From assembly GCA_024704765.1 (NCBI GenBank), contig JAKMXF010000015.1:1-64000 (forward strand): a stretch of 64,000 nucleotides of DNA, in the 5' to 3' direction. Shown here one piece after another: positions 33,229 through 45,076 of this stretch; within the stretch, counting starts at the first letter, position 1; each line of letters starts with the position of its first letter. The stretch is from Oopsacas minuta (lineage: Eukaryota; Porifera; Hexactinellida; Lyssacinosida; Leucopsacidae). The position numbers and the translations under genes are program-made. Below the pieces are notes generated by a model. It worked only from the letters and a program-made list of their open reading frames with translations, was not told where the DNA came from and made no database searches.

Positions 33229-36200
33229 TCAAACAGCAATGCTACCAATTCCATTAATATCCATGTAATATTCTCCCAAATTATCTAATTTATCCTCCTC
33301 ATTTTTATTTGAATAAATGTGTTCTTCTTCCTTGTTTATTGTTGTATTTCCAATTCTTGTCAGTATTATTCCCTCCACTGGAGAAGATTTGTTATCCACT
33401 GTGCTATTTATTGTTTTCCTTTGTATGAACCAATACCATACGAATATAATAGTAACTAAGATTACTGCTATTATTATAACGAATATAATTAGTGGTATCA
33501 CAATACATGCCACACAGGTTGGATCAGCAGTAGCTATGTGAGGGAAATTAACATAAACTTGAGAATTCTATTATTCATCTAATATAATTAGTGTATACAC
33601 TAGAACCTCAATTAATACGAACACTGATGGAGGGTTAAAATAAGCTCACTGTATTCGGAATACAATGCAACCTCAATTATCCGAACTCGTTGGGACCGGT
33701 CAAAAGCATTCGGATGATCGAGGTGGTTTATAAACAGTGAGATAGGAATTGGAACCAAGGGCCATGTTCGGATAATCGAGGTTGTATTGAATTCCAAATG
33801 AAAAACCATTGTAGGGACCTGATTTAATATATAATGGTTAGTGTTCGTACCAACGAGATTCTACTTTATTCACAAACTGTTGCATTTAACTTAGAAATTC
33901 TTACAATTCTTAACATACCTCGAGTGTACTTCCAAGTTAATCCGCTTTCATTTACTTTAACTAAGATATCTTTGTAAATGCATAATAGCGAAATTTTCGA
34001 ATTCCACTATTTCTGTTTGTAAAACAATAATATATTTCTCTATGCGTATTATGTATGATATTGTATATGCATTAGATCAGTGGTTCTTAACGCAACGCGT
34101 GTGCCGTGGAACTCCGGTTGAGAACCACTGATCTAATGCGTAAACTCGAAAATTTATTATACTTACAGGCTCTGAAGTAATTAGCAGAAGCTCCCATAGT
34201 AGCGAATGCTGGAGATGTTTGCTAGAAAATTGGAAGACTCTGGTTAATCAGTGCATGCAATAATTATAGAAAATATCAAAAATGTATCGGAAAAATATAT
34301 GAAATATCATAATAACAATTCACAAATTTTCGGTAAATTTTCGTAGTTACCCATATTTCTATTTTCAGGAATTTGATTTATAATAGGAAGAGAACACATA
34401 TTTTCGTATCAGAAATTCTAATTAACCAATGTGGATATTAAATAATAGTATAACTCGGATAAGATGTATCCCCCTTGAGAAACGAAAATTAGTATAGTAC
34501 GTCATGGCCGATTACTCTTCCTGTGCAATTAATACAAGAATTGATGATACTTTTTGGAGAAAACTTTGATTATCTTCTACATTCATTTGTTAACAGTACT
34601 ACTTACCCCATTCTCATCATAAAATAGAATATAATAACTGAGTTCGTATGTAAGATCAGATTGCAGTGGATGATTCACATAGATATTCCCGTTAATTTCA
34701 GTTTCTGTATTATCTCCTACCAGGAATAGAAAATAAGATTCATCTTCACTGAAATAAGTGTTATCTAATACTGCTTGTATTTTAATATCTGATATCCCAG
34801 TCATAGAGAATACATCTAGTATAGATGAGGTGATTAGACTGTAAGCTTGTTGTATTGAGAGTGTAGTGAATACTAGAGGAGAGTTAGTGTCAGATATTAT
34901 GTAGATTAGCCTGAAGGAGAAACAGAGTGATAATACTATTCATATGTACATATATACAGTTAACTCGAACACTTAGGGGAATTAATATCTGTTCGAGACT
35001 TCGAGTTAACGGAAGTACTAAAGTACATTGAAGCAATTTTAGTGATAGCCCAAATGAAAATTATCCTTTCTCTGGTCCGGTTCTCCAACCTTTGATAATT
35101 AGGGACTATTTATCGTAATTAACCACTGATTTCCCCACCAAATACTAGATTTTCAGATTCGTCACCCACAATCGTAAATTTAGATCTAGGAATTTAGTTA
35201 TTACATGCAAGCAGGTGTATGTTTAACTTTTCTTATTACGTAATCAGATTGTAGATATTGCTTTATCGTGCGGGGGCGCGGGGACGTACGAACTCTATAT
35301 GAGTGGCAAGCTGCAATAATATTTAATATTTAAACTTGGCGGTTAGTATGTGTTTGTGTGTAGTAATTACTTACGCAATATTGGCAGTTGGGAATAATCC
35401 TTGTGAAGGAATTCTTAACTCATATCTTCCACCAGTCTCAGTTGATGGAGGAGGAGTAACAGGTAGAGGCCTGTCTGTACTTTCTGGAGCTAAATGGAAT
35501 AAATAATATCAATTATTTTACATTTGAAACTGTTGAACAAGTTATCTAATAACTTATCCAAAAGAATGCAGATTTAATAATGTTCATAAATTATCATAAT
35601 AGATCGATATCACCTTTACTCACCAGTAGGAAAGGTAGTTTCCCAAATTTCATTAGATATCGGTCCCTCACCGATCTCGTTTACAACAGCAAGAGCAAAT
35701 GAATAGTTAGTATTTGGATATAAATTTGATAAGATAAACGTGTAAGGTCCTAGCGTGTTGACAGGAAATTCCATTAGAGTATCAGGTTGTCCTATCTTTG
35801 CATAGTATAGATTGTATGACATTAAATAGACATTGATTGTAGTTAGATTCTTGTCCCAGGAATAGGAAATAGCAGAGGAAGAGATAGTAGAAGATTGGAT
35901 GTTTATTGGGGGACTGTTAGGTACTGAAGAATAGATGTTAATTGTTGGAAGATTATTTTAATAATTACAAGTTTACAACACATTCCCTGTAATAATTTTG
36001 AATGAAGCTTTGAGTTCATTCATGAAATTAGGCGAGTTAATTGTAATCTGTTAGCCATGGCCTTAGAATATCCGCGTATGATGTGTGCATATTAATCGTT
36101 TTATACTCTGAAGAACCTTCAAATTTTATTAGCATCTTAATCCACCCTCTCTTAGCTTATTAATTCATAAAAAATTGGGGTAAGATTTCTGAATTTTCAT

Positions 36201-39200
36201 AATTTGAAACACAAACAAAGGATTAGATAAAATAGCTTAAATAGATTCTTAACCTATTCATCTGTAAAATATTCCAGTTTTAACAAGATGTAATGACAGT
36301 TGAGATGTCATGACAGTTGAGATGTCAACATTTGAATTTCCGTAATTAATTGTGTAGTTCATGTATTAGTCAATTTTTGCACTACTATGTATAATTACTT
36401 ACAATCACTGTCTAGAGGATTAATCTGTAATTGAACTGCAGCAGTAGTACCCATAAGATTGTTAGCAGAGACATTAACAAAGTATTCAAAATGTGGCTGT
36501 AGCCCTGTCAACATAAACTCATTTCCTGGTCCCGTAATGACAGTAATAATATCTGTTGTACTAATAATAGTTATTTCTCTTCTCGTTATTTGTGTTAAGA
36601 ACACATTGCCTGGTGTTAAGAATCCTTGTAGAGTAATTGTAAAGCCGGTTAGTTCTCCACCAAGGAATTCAATGGATACATCAGGTAAGATTATGGTGAA
36701 ACTAGCTGATGTCTGTGAGAGGACACTGGTCTCGTTGACCTGAAATGGTATTGCATTAGGTGGACCTGTGAGAAAGAATTTATGTTAATTATCTGGAGAA
36801 AATTTTCTTGCTATTATTTATCAAGTTTTAGGAATTTACGATTAAGTCAATGCAAATATTCTCAAGCACAAACTTACTAACAACAGGTGTTATTACCATT
36901 ATAACATCTTCACTGGGTAACCCTGCTCCTATTGAACTTACAGCAGTCACAGTGATGTTATATAAAACTCCCTCTTCTAACCCAGTGAATGCCTTTGCAT
37001 ACAATACGTTGCTAGGGATTGGATAGGTACTGTCATCAAGATATATTATTCTATCATCCACAGAAAGCTCAGTGTTTGTAGCATTGAATGTTATTATGAA
37101 ACTGAGGATAATTCCGTTCTGTTCTATCTCAATGGGAGCTCTCTATGATACTCCAATCTCTGTTCCACTCAATGCATTAGCTCCCACAAGTATTGGCGGA
37201 CCAGGTACTATATGTCTATTATAATTAAAGTTATTATTCAATATCAATTGTTGCCTGGTTGTAGGTCTGTTAATTCGTTGTCATGAAAAGTATTTATGGT
37301 ATGTTATTTGAATTAGAATGTCTCGATCCGTTTAACATATCTATTTACAATGTTAGTTTAATTCAAGAATTTATTCAGAGTTCAATAATATTAGAGAAAA
37401 TATCAAATATGCTAAATCCGATTTCTAACTTTTGAATTAATAATTTTAAATGTACTTGTTTGTTTTTATAAAAATTAGTATACAAATACTTGAAATCTCA
37501 AAAATACTTAGAGACTTGCTCTTAATGGCTGCAATGGTGTAACAAAGTATCTATCAAATTTCATTATTTTAACAATGAAATATATGCATATGATATTTTT
37601 CGATTTATCCGCATGAATCCGTCAGTTGCCAATTGTTTTGCTTTCAACTTACATGCTTCATCTGTTAGCACGGTTATATTCTCAGTGAAAGGACTTACTC
37701 CCTATTCCATTGACAGCAGCAACCTGAATAAGATACAAATCGTATTCTTCCAGATTCTGTAGATAAACTATTGTAGTATATATCAGAGGATATTCTACAG
37801 GATATACTTCTATTAGGCTATATTGAGTTTCTCTTTGGGATCGTACTGCTTGATAGGTTACATTGAAAACAAGATTGGACCGTTTTGATCTATTAGTGAT
37901 GGTTCGTCAAATTCTAACATAATTGTAGTTGAGTTTATAGCTAATCCTGTGAAATTTTGTGGTGCTGATGTAGGAGCTAAATGAGTAGGAATATTATTAT
38001 ACCTCCTACTATCAAATTGAATTAGTGTGATTTTGGTAAATGTCCACATAGTGAAGTAAATGCACAAATGGAACAGTACACACATTTTATCAACTAGTCG
38101 ATAAAAATCCTTCTACTCATCCCAATATCGCTTCAAAATACACCAACCAGCAACCACCTGGGAGGATCTGGACATCTCTAGATTTGGAGGCGGAAACTGC
38201 ATTTATGGGAAATTTACATAGAGGTTATGTAACAGCAATTTCTCATGGTGGACCCACCCGCCAGGTTTGAATTAGTTTCCTAAAACTTGGCGCAAATTAC
38301 CTCAATGATCTGTTTGGTTGGAGAGGATTATATCTGTGTGCCAATATACCTCATATATTAATCTCTGATATATTGCAACCAGAAATTTATAGTATAACAA
38401 TTGACAAATTCTTGTAATTTTGAGGTTAACAACACTTCAGCTCAATTTATATTAGCTAAATTTAGGTTAGTAGCTGTAATAATAATATAATTATTATACT
38501 TATAGAGTGGATACCGGTTATAAGAACATCGTCGGGAACTGGACATGTTGTTCTTATAACCGGTTTGTAGTATATAGTGAAAACACTTCATTTAAACATA
38601 TTTGGATGTAGGAACCTACCATATATAGAAAATGGTTATCATATCTACTGAATAATTTATTCCGATTCTACAAACACACCGTATTATGAACCAATTTTGC
38701 TACTACTCTAAGAGTGTTCTTATAACCGGCATAATTATATTTGGGTATTTGGTAACCGTTTTCAAGTACAATGTTCCTATACCCAGCATGTTCTTATAAC
38801 CTGTGTTCTTATATCCGACATCTACTGCATTATCAATATATTATTCAATATCTTACCTGTTTGCAATGTTCTAATGACAATTTCTGAACTCAGCGGTCCC
38901 TCCATACCAGAATTAATTGCTCTTATAGAGATAGCATAATTGTGTAGTTGTGTCTGAGAAAGCTGTTACATTCCTTGGTGACATGTCTGGTGCTATAGAA
39001 TGTAGAGATATGCTTATAATTTCATTCTTATCATAAAATTATTGTAAGTAGACCCCGCTTAATAACGGTGATCTTCCCAAAGTACGAATAATATTATGGT
39101 AATAACATATCGACAAGACATAGATTTATTCAAATTATACCTTAGATAAGTAATTGGCAGCCCAGAATATGTTTACTTCTGGACCAGGTCATTTTGAATA

Positions 39201-41961
39201 GATTAAATGAATTCATTCTACTTACCTGCTGGTAAGGTTTCTTGAGTCAGTTCATTGGTATAAGGGCCAATTCCTTCAGAATTAACTGCAGCTACGCTAA
39301 ATGTATAATTATTGAATTCTTCAGGTCCACTCAGTAGATAAGTAACAGTATCTGTTGCTGGGTAATCCGTTGTAATGTTTGAAACATTAATGAACTCATT
39401 CATAGAAGGAAATGGATTTCCTACCACTTGTATTATATATGAAGTTATAAGTCCATTTTGTGCTTCAGTAAGAGGAGGTAGCCAACCAAGAAGAATCCTG
39501 GTTTCCTCGAAAAATTCCACTATTAAAATCTGTGGAGGTTGATCAGGAGCTAAATTGAAATAATAAATAATACATGGAAGTTTTAAATAATGATGTACCC
39601 TGGTTAATAGGTAGCGATTATTAATTTCAAACCTCCTAGAGAGGGAAGTTGCGATTATTGTAAACACTACGTTAATTTCTATATAATCATACTTATGTGT
39701 TACATTATGTGTATTTATCCAACAAACAGTAGCTAAATTAAAATACAGGGGAATGACTCATTATAAGCAGTTATTATTAGTAGGAGAAGGCCTTATTCGA
39801 GGTAATAGGGTACATAATATAGCTGGTATTGATGCCAACCAATCTGTTGTCCTTATAGCACTGACAGGTTTTCGTTATGACTATCCTTTACATACTTTCC
39901 AACCTGGGTGAAGGAAAAAGCGAGCAGAAAGTAGTGATTTAGCAGGACATCGCGGGACATTGCATATTTGCATTAGACTGTACTACAAAAATGCCAGAAA
40001 ATAAAGATTTTGCCAAGTTTTGGCGGGATTTTGGTCAGAAAAGCGGGACGTCCCGCCAAAACCTGACAGTTGGCAAGTATGTTCTAATATCAGGTTAGAG
40101 AAGGATGTAACATGGACAACTCGTATAACCTCTTGGGACTAGAAAAACAATCGCTGTATTCATTTAGAAGTTAATTTGAGCTTATTGCTTTAGTGAAAAT
40201 GGTGACTGGATCGTTGTAATATCATACACCTCAAGTGACAAGAATTGCAGCAAAAAATTGAGTTACGATATTTTTATATTTCGAATATTTCGTGCTTATT
40301 GTGTGAAATATTGATTCTTTCTAGTGAAGTACTGTAGTAGTGTTTCTAGTAAGTTATGATTAATGTATGACTATATTCTACAGTAAACCTACATACACGA
40401 TACATGATACAACAAATACATGCAGCAACCTGTTGCTTGAAAAAATTTTGGAATTAGAGGGAAATTTGTTGCAGACAGCATTGTTATACCGTGTACATGT
40501 ATGGTAAGAGTTGCATCAAACAAAGTTGCATCATGTATGCTGGCCTAAATATACAATAAGTATGATGACAAGTATTGGAGAGTAATGTAGGGGTCTATAA
40601 CTCTAAGTCATATATCAAACATGTATACAAAGCAATAAAAATTTCAACTCACCAGTTGGCTGAGTTTCTATGTACATCGGCTCACTCTCCATTCCTACTC
40701 CAATAGAATTTACAGCACTAATAACAAATGTGTAATTGTTATACGCTTCTAAGATTACATAATAGATACTGTTTTCTTGGTTTGGACTAGCCATTACCTC
40801 TTCTACTGTTAGATTTGTGTCAATTGGATTTCCATAATATGTAATATTGTATGAGAGGATGATATCATTACGTTCTATAGCTAGTGGGGGGAACCAGTCT
40901 ATAGGTATTGTATTATCTGATAGTGTTAGAATAGTGATGTTGGTTGGAGGTCCACTTGCCACTGAAATACAAGATTTAGATAAAATAAAATTCCTGTTAT
41001 ATCGAACTCATGGGACCGCAATATTTCTTCAATAAAATTGGAATTCGACATAGACGATGCCCCAAATATTGGAAATGTGGGAGTACTCGTAATTGAAGCT
41101 AAAAGAAAATAACGAATGGTGATTGCTATGTATATGTTATTTGCATTATAATCACAATCTTTGATTTATGAACGATGCTCAAATTTGCAAAAATACAAAT
41201 AAAATATTTCCGGATGGGGAACCGATTTTGGACAGGTGGGTATAAGCAGTGTTCCCCCTAAGCGTTTTGTTGACCGACCGGCTTGCCGCCCAAAACGCCA
41301 ATTTGGCATTCCGCCAGCCGGTCAATTCGGATCTGCAGTCGATCAAAATACATTGAGTAGATATTATTAGTATAGGCATAGGCTTAACAGCTATTAATAT
41401 AATCATATACGATTTGAATTCAGCGATTTTCCACAATATCAATGTTGGGTTTCATTTGTATGTTCTGAAAAGTGTCGTAATCTCCAGCAGGAACTTTGCC
41501 GGAATTAGATGTTTTCGGCCGATAAAACAGGCCATGAGGCCGACCAAATGTGACCCATAACTTGGCTTAGGGGGAACACTGGGTATGAGAAACAATTATG
41601 TATATTACTTTACACGGCCTAAACTCCTAATTTAAATCCTTGAATATTAACCTACTTATTCAATACTAAAGAAAATAAGAAAGTAAAAATAACAAATACG
41701 ATTCATAAAACATAGAGTTCTAGCTACCTATCGAATGCAATATTACAAACTGAGGTGGGAGGGCCTCGTCCCTAGTAAGTTAGAGAAATATAAATTTATA
41801 TAGAATAAAACTATATACTCACAAGATGATGGAATTATTGTTGTAGTTATCTGAAGACGAATCTATGGAAAAATGCGAGTAATATTGTTATTAATTTTAA
41901 ACATATATAATAATCTTACCAGGCAAAGCAAAAGTTGAAGAAGTATAACGTTGTTCCCCAT
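33229..41961 (-). CDS. Single-pass FN3 receptor, RPTP-like ectodomain without phosphatase, 13 exons
   Basis: Exons, in gene order: 41920-41961, 41823-41850, 40653-40961, 39226-39549, 38857-38992, 37653-37976, 36878-37207, 36403-36765, 35624-35923, 35375-35489, 34607-34910, 34167-34221, 33229-33533. All have GT-AG borders, mostly GTAAGT or GTGAGT, and all phases agree. Exons 1-2 give a signal peptide (MGNNVILLQLLLCL-ITTTIIPSS). Exons 3-9 each encode one FN3 domain (phase 1-1), for example IPIDWFPPLA, YTFVISAVNSIGVGMES. Exons 10-12 match the membrane-proximal region of FN3-type receptor tyrosine phosphatases (YELRIPS, SYFLFLVGDN, NYFRAS). Exon 13 has a transmembrane helix (CIVIPLIIFVIIIAVILVTI) and a 60-residue tail with Tyr motifs (HIYSNK, EYYMDI) and then TGA. 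No phosphatase domain follows. Exons 5, 6 and 7 are disabled (separate entries), so the active form must skip them, or the gene is a pseudogene. About 975 residues unskipped. Confidence 0.75.
33598..33866. repeat. MITE of the 374-544 family, with another MITE inside
   Basis: Outer ends CACTAGAACCTCAATTAATA and GTTCGTACCAACGAGATTCT (then ACTT) match inversely, and TA lies on both sides. It sits in intron 12 of the FN3 gene. Its interior shares AACCATTGTAGGGACCTGAT with the 374-544 copy (AATGTAGGGACATGATT). The run is interrupted by the element at 33663. Confidence 0.75.
33663..33789. repeat. Inner MITE, nested in 33598-33866
   Basis: Ends CAATGCAACCTCAATTATCC and GATAATCGAGGTTGTATTG are inverse repeats (about 24 bp with a few changes). 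The right TA target copy is worn. The insertion splits the outer element, so it is younger. A lone GTTCGGATAATCGAG end lies near 24115. Confidence 0.7.
34069..34139. repeat. Near-perfect palindrome with hAT-type end motif
   Basis: 23-bp arms: left GCATTAGATCAGTGGTTCTT (then AAC) and right GTTGAGAACCACTGATCTAAT (then GC), one mismatch, 25-bp GC-rich loop. CAGTGGTTCTCAAC is the hAT end motif seen at 53964-56284. The inverted repeat runs beyond the end motif into the flanks, so the flanks are not a direct target duplication. In intron 11 of the FN3 gene (between exons 11 and 12). Confidence 0.65.
36878..37207 (-). pseudogene. FN3 exon 7 with an in-frame TAG
   Basis: 330-bp phase 1-1 exon with intact splice sites. 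Codon 25 or so is TAG at 37143-37145 (GVS-stop-RAPIEIEQNGI) where FN3 domains have a conserved Trp; TGG to TAG is a single change. The rest of the domain reads well (ITVTAVSSIGAGLPSEDVIM). Because both borders are phase 1, skipping keeps frame. Confidence 0.75.
37653..37976 (-). pseudogene. FN3 exon 6 with a -1 and a +1 shift
   Basis: 324 bp, phase 1-1. After DQNGPILFSM a stop follows; a missing T in the T run near 37866-37869 explains it. The downstream frame reads NVTYQAVRSQRETQYSLIEV to QVAAVNGIG, and a surplus base beside the GGG at 37700-37702 then restores the frame (SPFTENITVLTDEA). The two indels balance, so exon length stays divisible by three. Both indels fall in short homopolymers, so assembly error is an alternative. 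Confidence 0.7.
38503..38827. repeat. MITE with repeated GTTCTTATAACCGG, in an intron
   Basis: Left TAGAGTGGATACCGGTTATA and right TTCTTATATCCGACATCTAC are inverse; the motif GTTCTTATAACCGG recurs three or four times in both orientations. Non-coding. A related end lies near 1555-1585. Confidence 0.6.
38857..38992 (-). pseudogene. FN3 exon 5 with an internal deletion
   Basis: Only 136 bp (the others are 300-363). The start (PDMSPRNVTAFSDTT) and the end (NYAISIRAINSGMEGPLSSE) of an FN3 domain are present but the middle, about 50 residues, is gone, and the deletion shifts the frame, ending in TAA. Splice sites remain intact. Confidence 0.75.
39891..40081. repeat. Inverted-repeat element, CATACTTGCCAAC family
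   Basis: Left CATACTTTCCAACCTGGG, right TGACAGTTGGCAAGTATG. The interior has a GCGGGACGTCCCGC palindrome and related GCGGGACATTGC runs. Further copies lie at 61809-62169 and 62234-62403, and worn copies near 22226 and 29413. Superfamily not assigned. Confidence 0.65.
41247..41581. repeat. hAT-like MITE with 8-bp target duplication
   Basis: Ends CAGTGTTCCCCCTAAGC and GCTTAGGGGGAACACTG are perfect 17-bp inverse repeats. Flanking octamers GGTATAAG (41239-41246) and GGTATGAG (41582-41589) match in 7 of 8 positions, as expected of a hAT target duplication. 335 bp, no ORF. In intron 2 of the FN3 gene. Confidence 0.85.
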
Positions 41962-41997
41962 ATTTCCAGATTTTTCCCTCTCAATCAATGCAAACTG

Positions 41998-42005
41998 TAT
42001 TTATA
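41998..42005 (-). promoter_or_regulatory. TATA box of the FN3 receptor gene
   Basis: TATAAATA on the minus strand, 37-44 bp upstream of the exon 1 ATG (41961). It fits the spacing of the other genes in the window and supports exon 1 as assigned. Confidence 0.45.
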
Positions 42006-43130
42006 GAAGTGAATCAATTCATTTTGTTTGTAAATTTTAAATTTGGTTTAATCAAATGCCTAAAGTCAATTTGATTAATTTTTGTAATGAAAGCGCTAAT
42101 CTATAAAATTTATAATATTAATTATGATATATTTAATATTAACTGTTATTTGATGATAATTTATTACTAATTTAGATTGTCTGAGTAATTTAATATAATA
42201 TTTTATACTTTGTGCTCCGCTATAGTGTTGCAGTAGTCCAGTTCGGTTTTAATTTTTCCTAGCATATTTCATGTGGGTAAAGGCTCATTGAATGTATTGC
42301 AAGATGTCTAAATGATATTGAAATTGTGTGGCCATGTCACAGAGTATTCCTTGTAAATGACAATTAATGGATTTAGAGGAGTAGGGACTTTATAGATAGG
42401 AACATTCTTGATGATAATATGTCGGTTCAGTCCACAAATTGTAGCAAACTGCGATAGTAGTAACATTATTCGGTCATAGGATTCATTTTGTAAATTCCGA
42501 AATCACTAAGTTAGCATCTAATTATAATTGAACACTTATTCAAAGGATGGTAAGACTTACAATCAAAGGCTACTTCTTTACAATTCATGTCAAAATATCT
42601 CAAAATGTATTAACAAAAGCAAATGAACTATTATATTATCAGTGAATAGGAAGTTGACTATGGCGGAACTACTGGTATAAAGTTTAGAGTCATAGGACTC
42701 ATAGTTTTTAACAAACAGAAACATATTTCCTTAGCGACACAGGAATATGTACACTCCATTCATACCAACCATTTTTTTCAAATAAATATTTCTCCATTAT
42801 CATTATATACAACTGTCAAGCATTAAAAACACTGACACCATGGTTTAAACACAGCTTGAAAAAGCGCTTCGCACCTAGCAAGCGAAGTGCACTAGTCTTT
42901 ATTAAAATTTTTGTTTTTTAGTTTTTGTCTGAGCTAATTGAGGTACTGGTAAAAGCTATAAACTTGAAAGTTGACATGTATGTGTAATATGGTCCGAACA
43001 TGTATGAAGTTTAAGATCAATATTTGTATGCATATTTGTGCTATATGTGAGAATTTGAATGACTGATTTTCATTAGTTAGAAATCGAATGTATATAGAGC
43101 TATAGTAAATGTGAGTTGATGCAGAAGTAG
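42006..43130. other. Spacer upstream of the FN3 gene
   Basis: No gene seen. Contains the GC-rich palindromic repeat at 42875-42895. Confidence 0.5.
42875..42895. repeat. Short GC-rich palindromic repeat, copy 2
   Basis: CTAGCAAGCGAAGTGCACTA plus G; same core as 9374-9396 (reverse orientation) and 46697-46717. Confidence 0.6.
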
Positions 43131-43132
43131 TA

Positions 43133-44446
43133 CAGGGCGGCTTTTAAGTTCTGTCCCATGATTTATAAGAACCATTTTTCCATGCTGAGTCTTTGCTATT
43201 AGATATATCTTATTAGTTTACCTTATTATACTGTATTTAACATAAATATACAGTTTCAGAGTACAATTGTAGAGAAATTTCAATTTTATTAGTGATGGAA
43301 CGTGAGAGGTCGGCAATTGTAGAATTATTTACAAAAGGACATCCTTCAAGGGAAATTTTGAAGATCCTGAAACTCCCTCTAAACAGAAGGAAATTTGTAT
43401 ACCGCACTATTAGGCGATACAAGGATACTGGAAAAGTTGAAGATATGGCAAGATCAGGCCGTCCGTGCTCAGTAACCACCCTCAGCTTAGGGAAAGTCAT
43501 CGCCCAGCGAATTCGCCGAAATCCTAGACGTTCCATAAGGAAAATGGCTCTAGATCTGAAAGTATCAAGATGTGCAATGACTAAAATTGTGAAAAGGGAT
43601 TTAGGGATAAGTTCATTCAAGCGTAAGAAGGTACACTTCCTTTCTCAATTGGTAAAGGAAAAAAGGGTTTGCAAGATGCAAAGGTGCGTTGGGCCGGTAC
43701 GCTGTTGAAAATCTAGAAAAAATATTATTTTCAGATGAGAAAATATTCACTATCCAGGAGGCAACCAATGTACAAAATGATCGTATACTTGCATCATCTC
43801 CTTCCAAAGTCGACGAGAAGTTCAGATATGTTAGCCGAATACAGAACCCTAAGTCGGTGATGGTTTGGGCAGGGGTGTCAAAAATGGGCCGGACACCATT
43901 GGTTTTTGTACCACAAGGGGTAAAAATCAATTCAATTAATTATCGAGAAATGGTTTTGGAGCCAGTATTGAAGAATATAGGCCGAGACATGTTCGGAGGT
44001 ACATCATTTGTTTTCCATCAAGACGGGGCGCCAGCACACACTTCTAATGTTACCCAGTCATGGTTACATGACAATTTTCCTGGTTTTATAACCAAGGAAG
44101 AATGGCCTCCTTACAGTCCTGACCTGAATCCCATGGATTATTCTGTGTGGTCAATTCTCGAGACGAAAGCTTGTGTTAACTCTCACACAAGTATCAAGTC
44201 ACTGAAGAGGAAACTTTGCCAAGAGTGGAATAAAATTCCCCAAAAAACCCTCCGTGCTGCTATTGAGGCCTTGCCAGATCGAATTACACGTGTAATACAA
44301 AATGAGGGAGGCTATATTGAATAAAATTCGCGAAATATGTTTTGTCTCTGAATCATAAATTAGAGCAATAAATATCATTACCAAGCTATATATATATATT
44401 GATAAATAATAGTTTTTGCATGGGACAGAACTTAAAAGCCACCCTG
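43133..44446. mobile_element. Mariner-type (DD37D) DNA transposon, TA-flanked
   Basis: 1314-bp element. The 28-bp ends CAGGGCGGCTTTTAAGTTCT (then GTCCCATG) and the inverse of 44419-44446 differ at one position. TA lies at 43131-43132 and 44447-44448. One transposase ORF is inside, broken once (separate entry). The near-identical ends suggest a recent insertion. Confidence 0.92.
43292..44324 (+). pseudogene. Mariner transposase, one frameshift
   Basis: N-terminal helix-turn-helix region (SREILKILKLPLNRRKFVYR, then SIRKMALDLKVSRCAMTKIV), then the DDE/D domain: ILFSDEKIF, VFHQDGAPAHTS, and PYSPDLNPMDYSVW. The second and third Asp are separated by 37 residues (DD37D). The frame changes once, +1, near 43691-43695 beside a GGG; otherwise it is intact to the TAA at 44322. 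This could be a dead copy, an assembly indel, or (less likely) a shift that is tolerated. Confidence 0.88.
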
Positions 44447-45014
44447 TATTTGACTGCAGATAAGGTTAGAAAAATGTTTGGATACAGATTATAAATTTTC
44501 TAACTGAAATTAATGCTTTGTGATGTTAGAGTTGCCTAATAAGCATCAATTGGATTTCATTCCAGGTTGCATATTATCCAGTAGTCAATAGGACATAAAC
44601 TATCATGAGTAGCTTATTGAACGTTTGGAGTTCCATTTGCCGGTATCGGATAATATTGGCTTACAGTAGCTGTAAGACAATTTTATAGGATGTAAATTTC
44701 TAAACAACAGGGGAAAATCCAAAAAAAGTACTGCAATTTAAATAAGGCGCATGCATTAGCTCGACTTTCCATTTTCGACCACCTTAGCCTAATTATATAA
44801 ACCAGAAAACGTGTAAAGAAATTTATTGGTTCCCATATCATTTTGACTACAGTTATTACGTTGCATAACATCTTTCAATTGTCAATTTAGCAAGAATTTA
44901 CTGCTCCACATATGAACACATTTACCTACATTATAATATTGTCTTTTAATCTTGATATTAACAAGTTTGTGATAGTTAATATAAAGATAATATTGCTGAT
45001 GTAGATGTATAATA

Positions 45015-45076
45015 CAAATCTATGTCAGCAATATGAAGTCAAATTGTATTGACTTCATATTGCTGATGTAGATTTG
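45015..45076. repeat. Hairpin with 28-bp arms and 6-base loop
   Basis: Arms: left CAAATCTATGTCAGCAATAT (then GAAGTCAA), right the inverse with two mismatches; loop ATTGTA. A third copy of the motif (ATATTGCTGATGTAGAT, same sense as the right arm) sits at 44990-45006, so the middle arm could pair with either neighbour. Could be a tiny MITE, a small-RNA precursor or a cruciform; no evidence decides. Confidence 0.7.
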
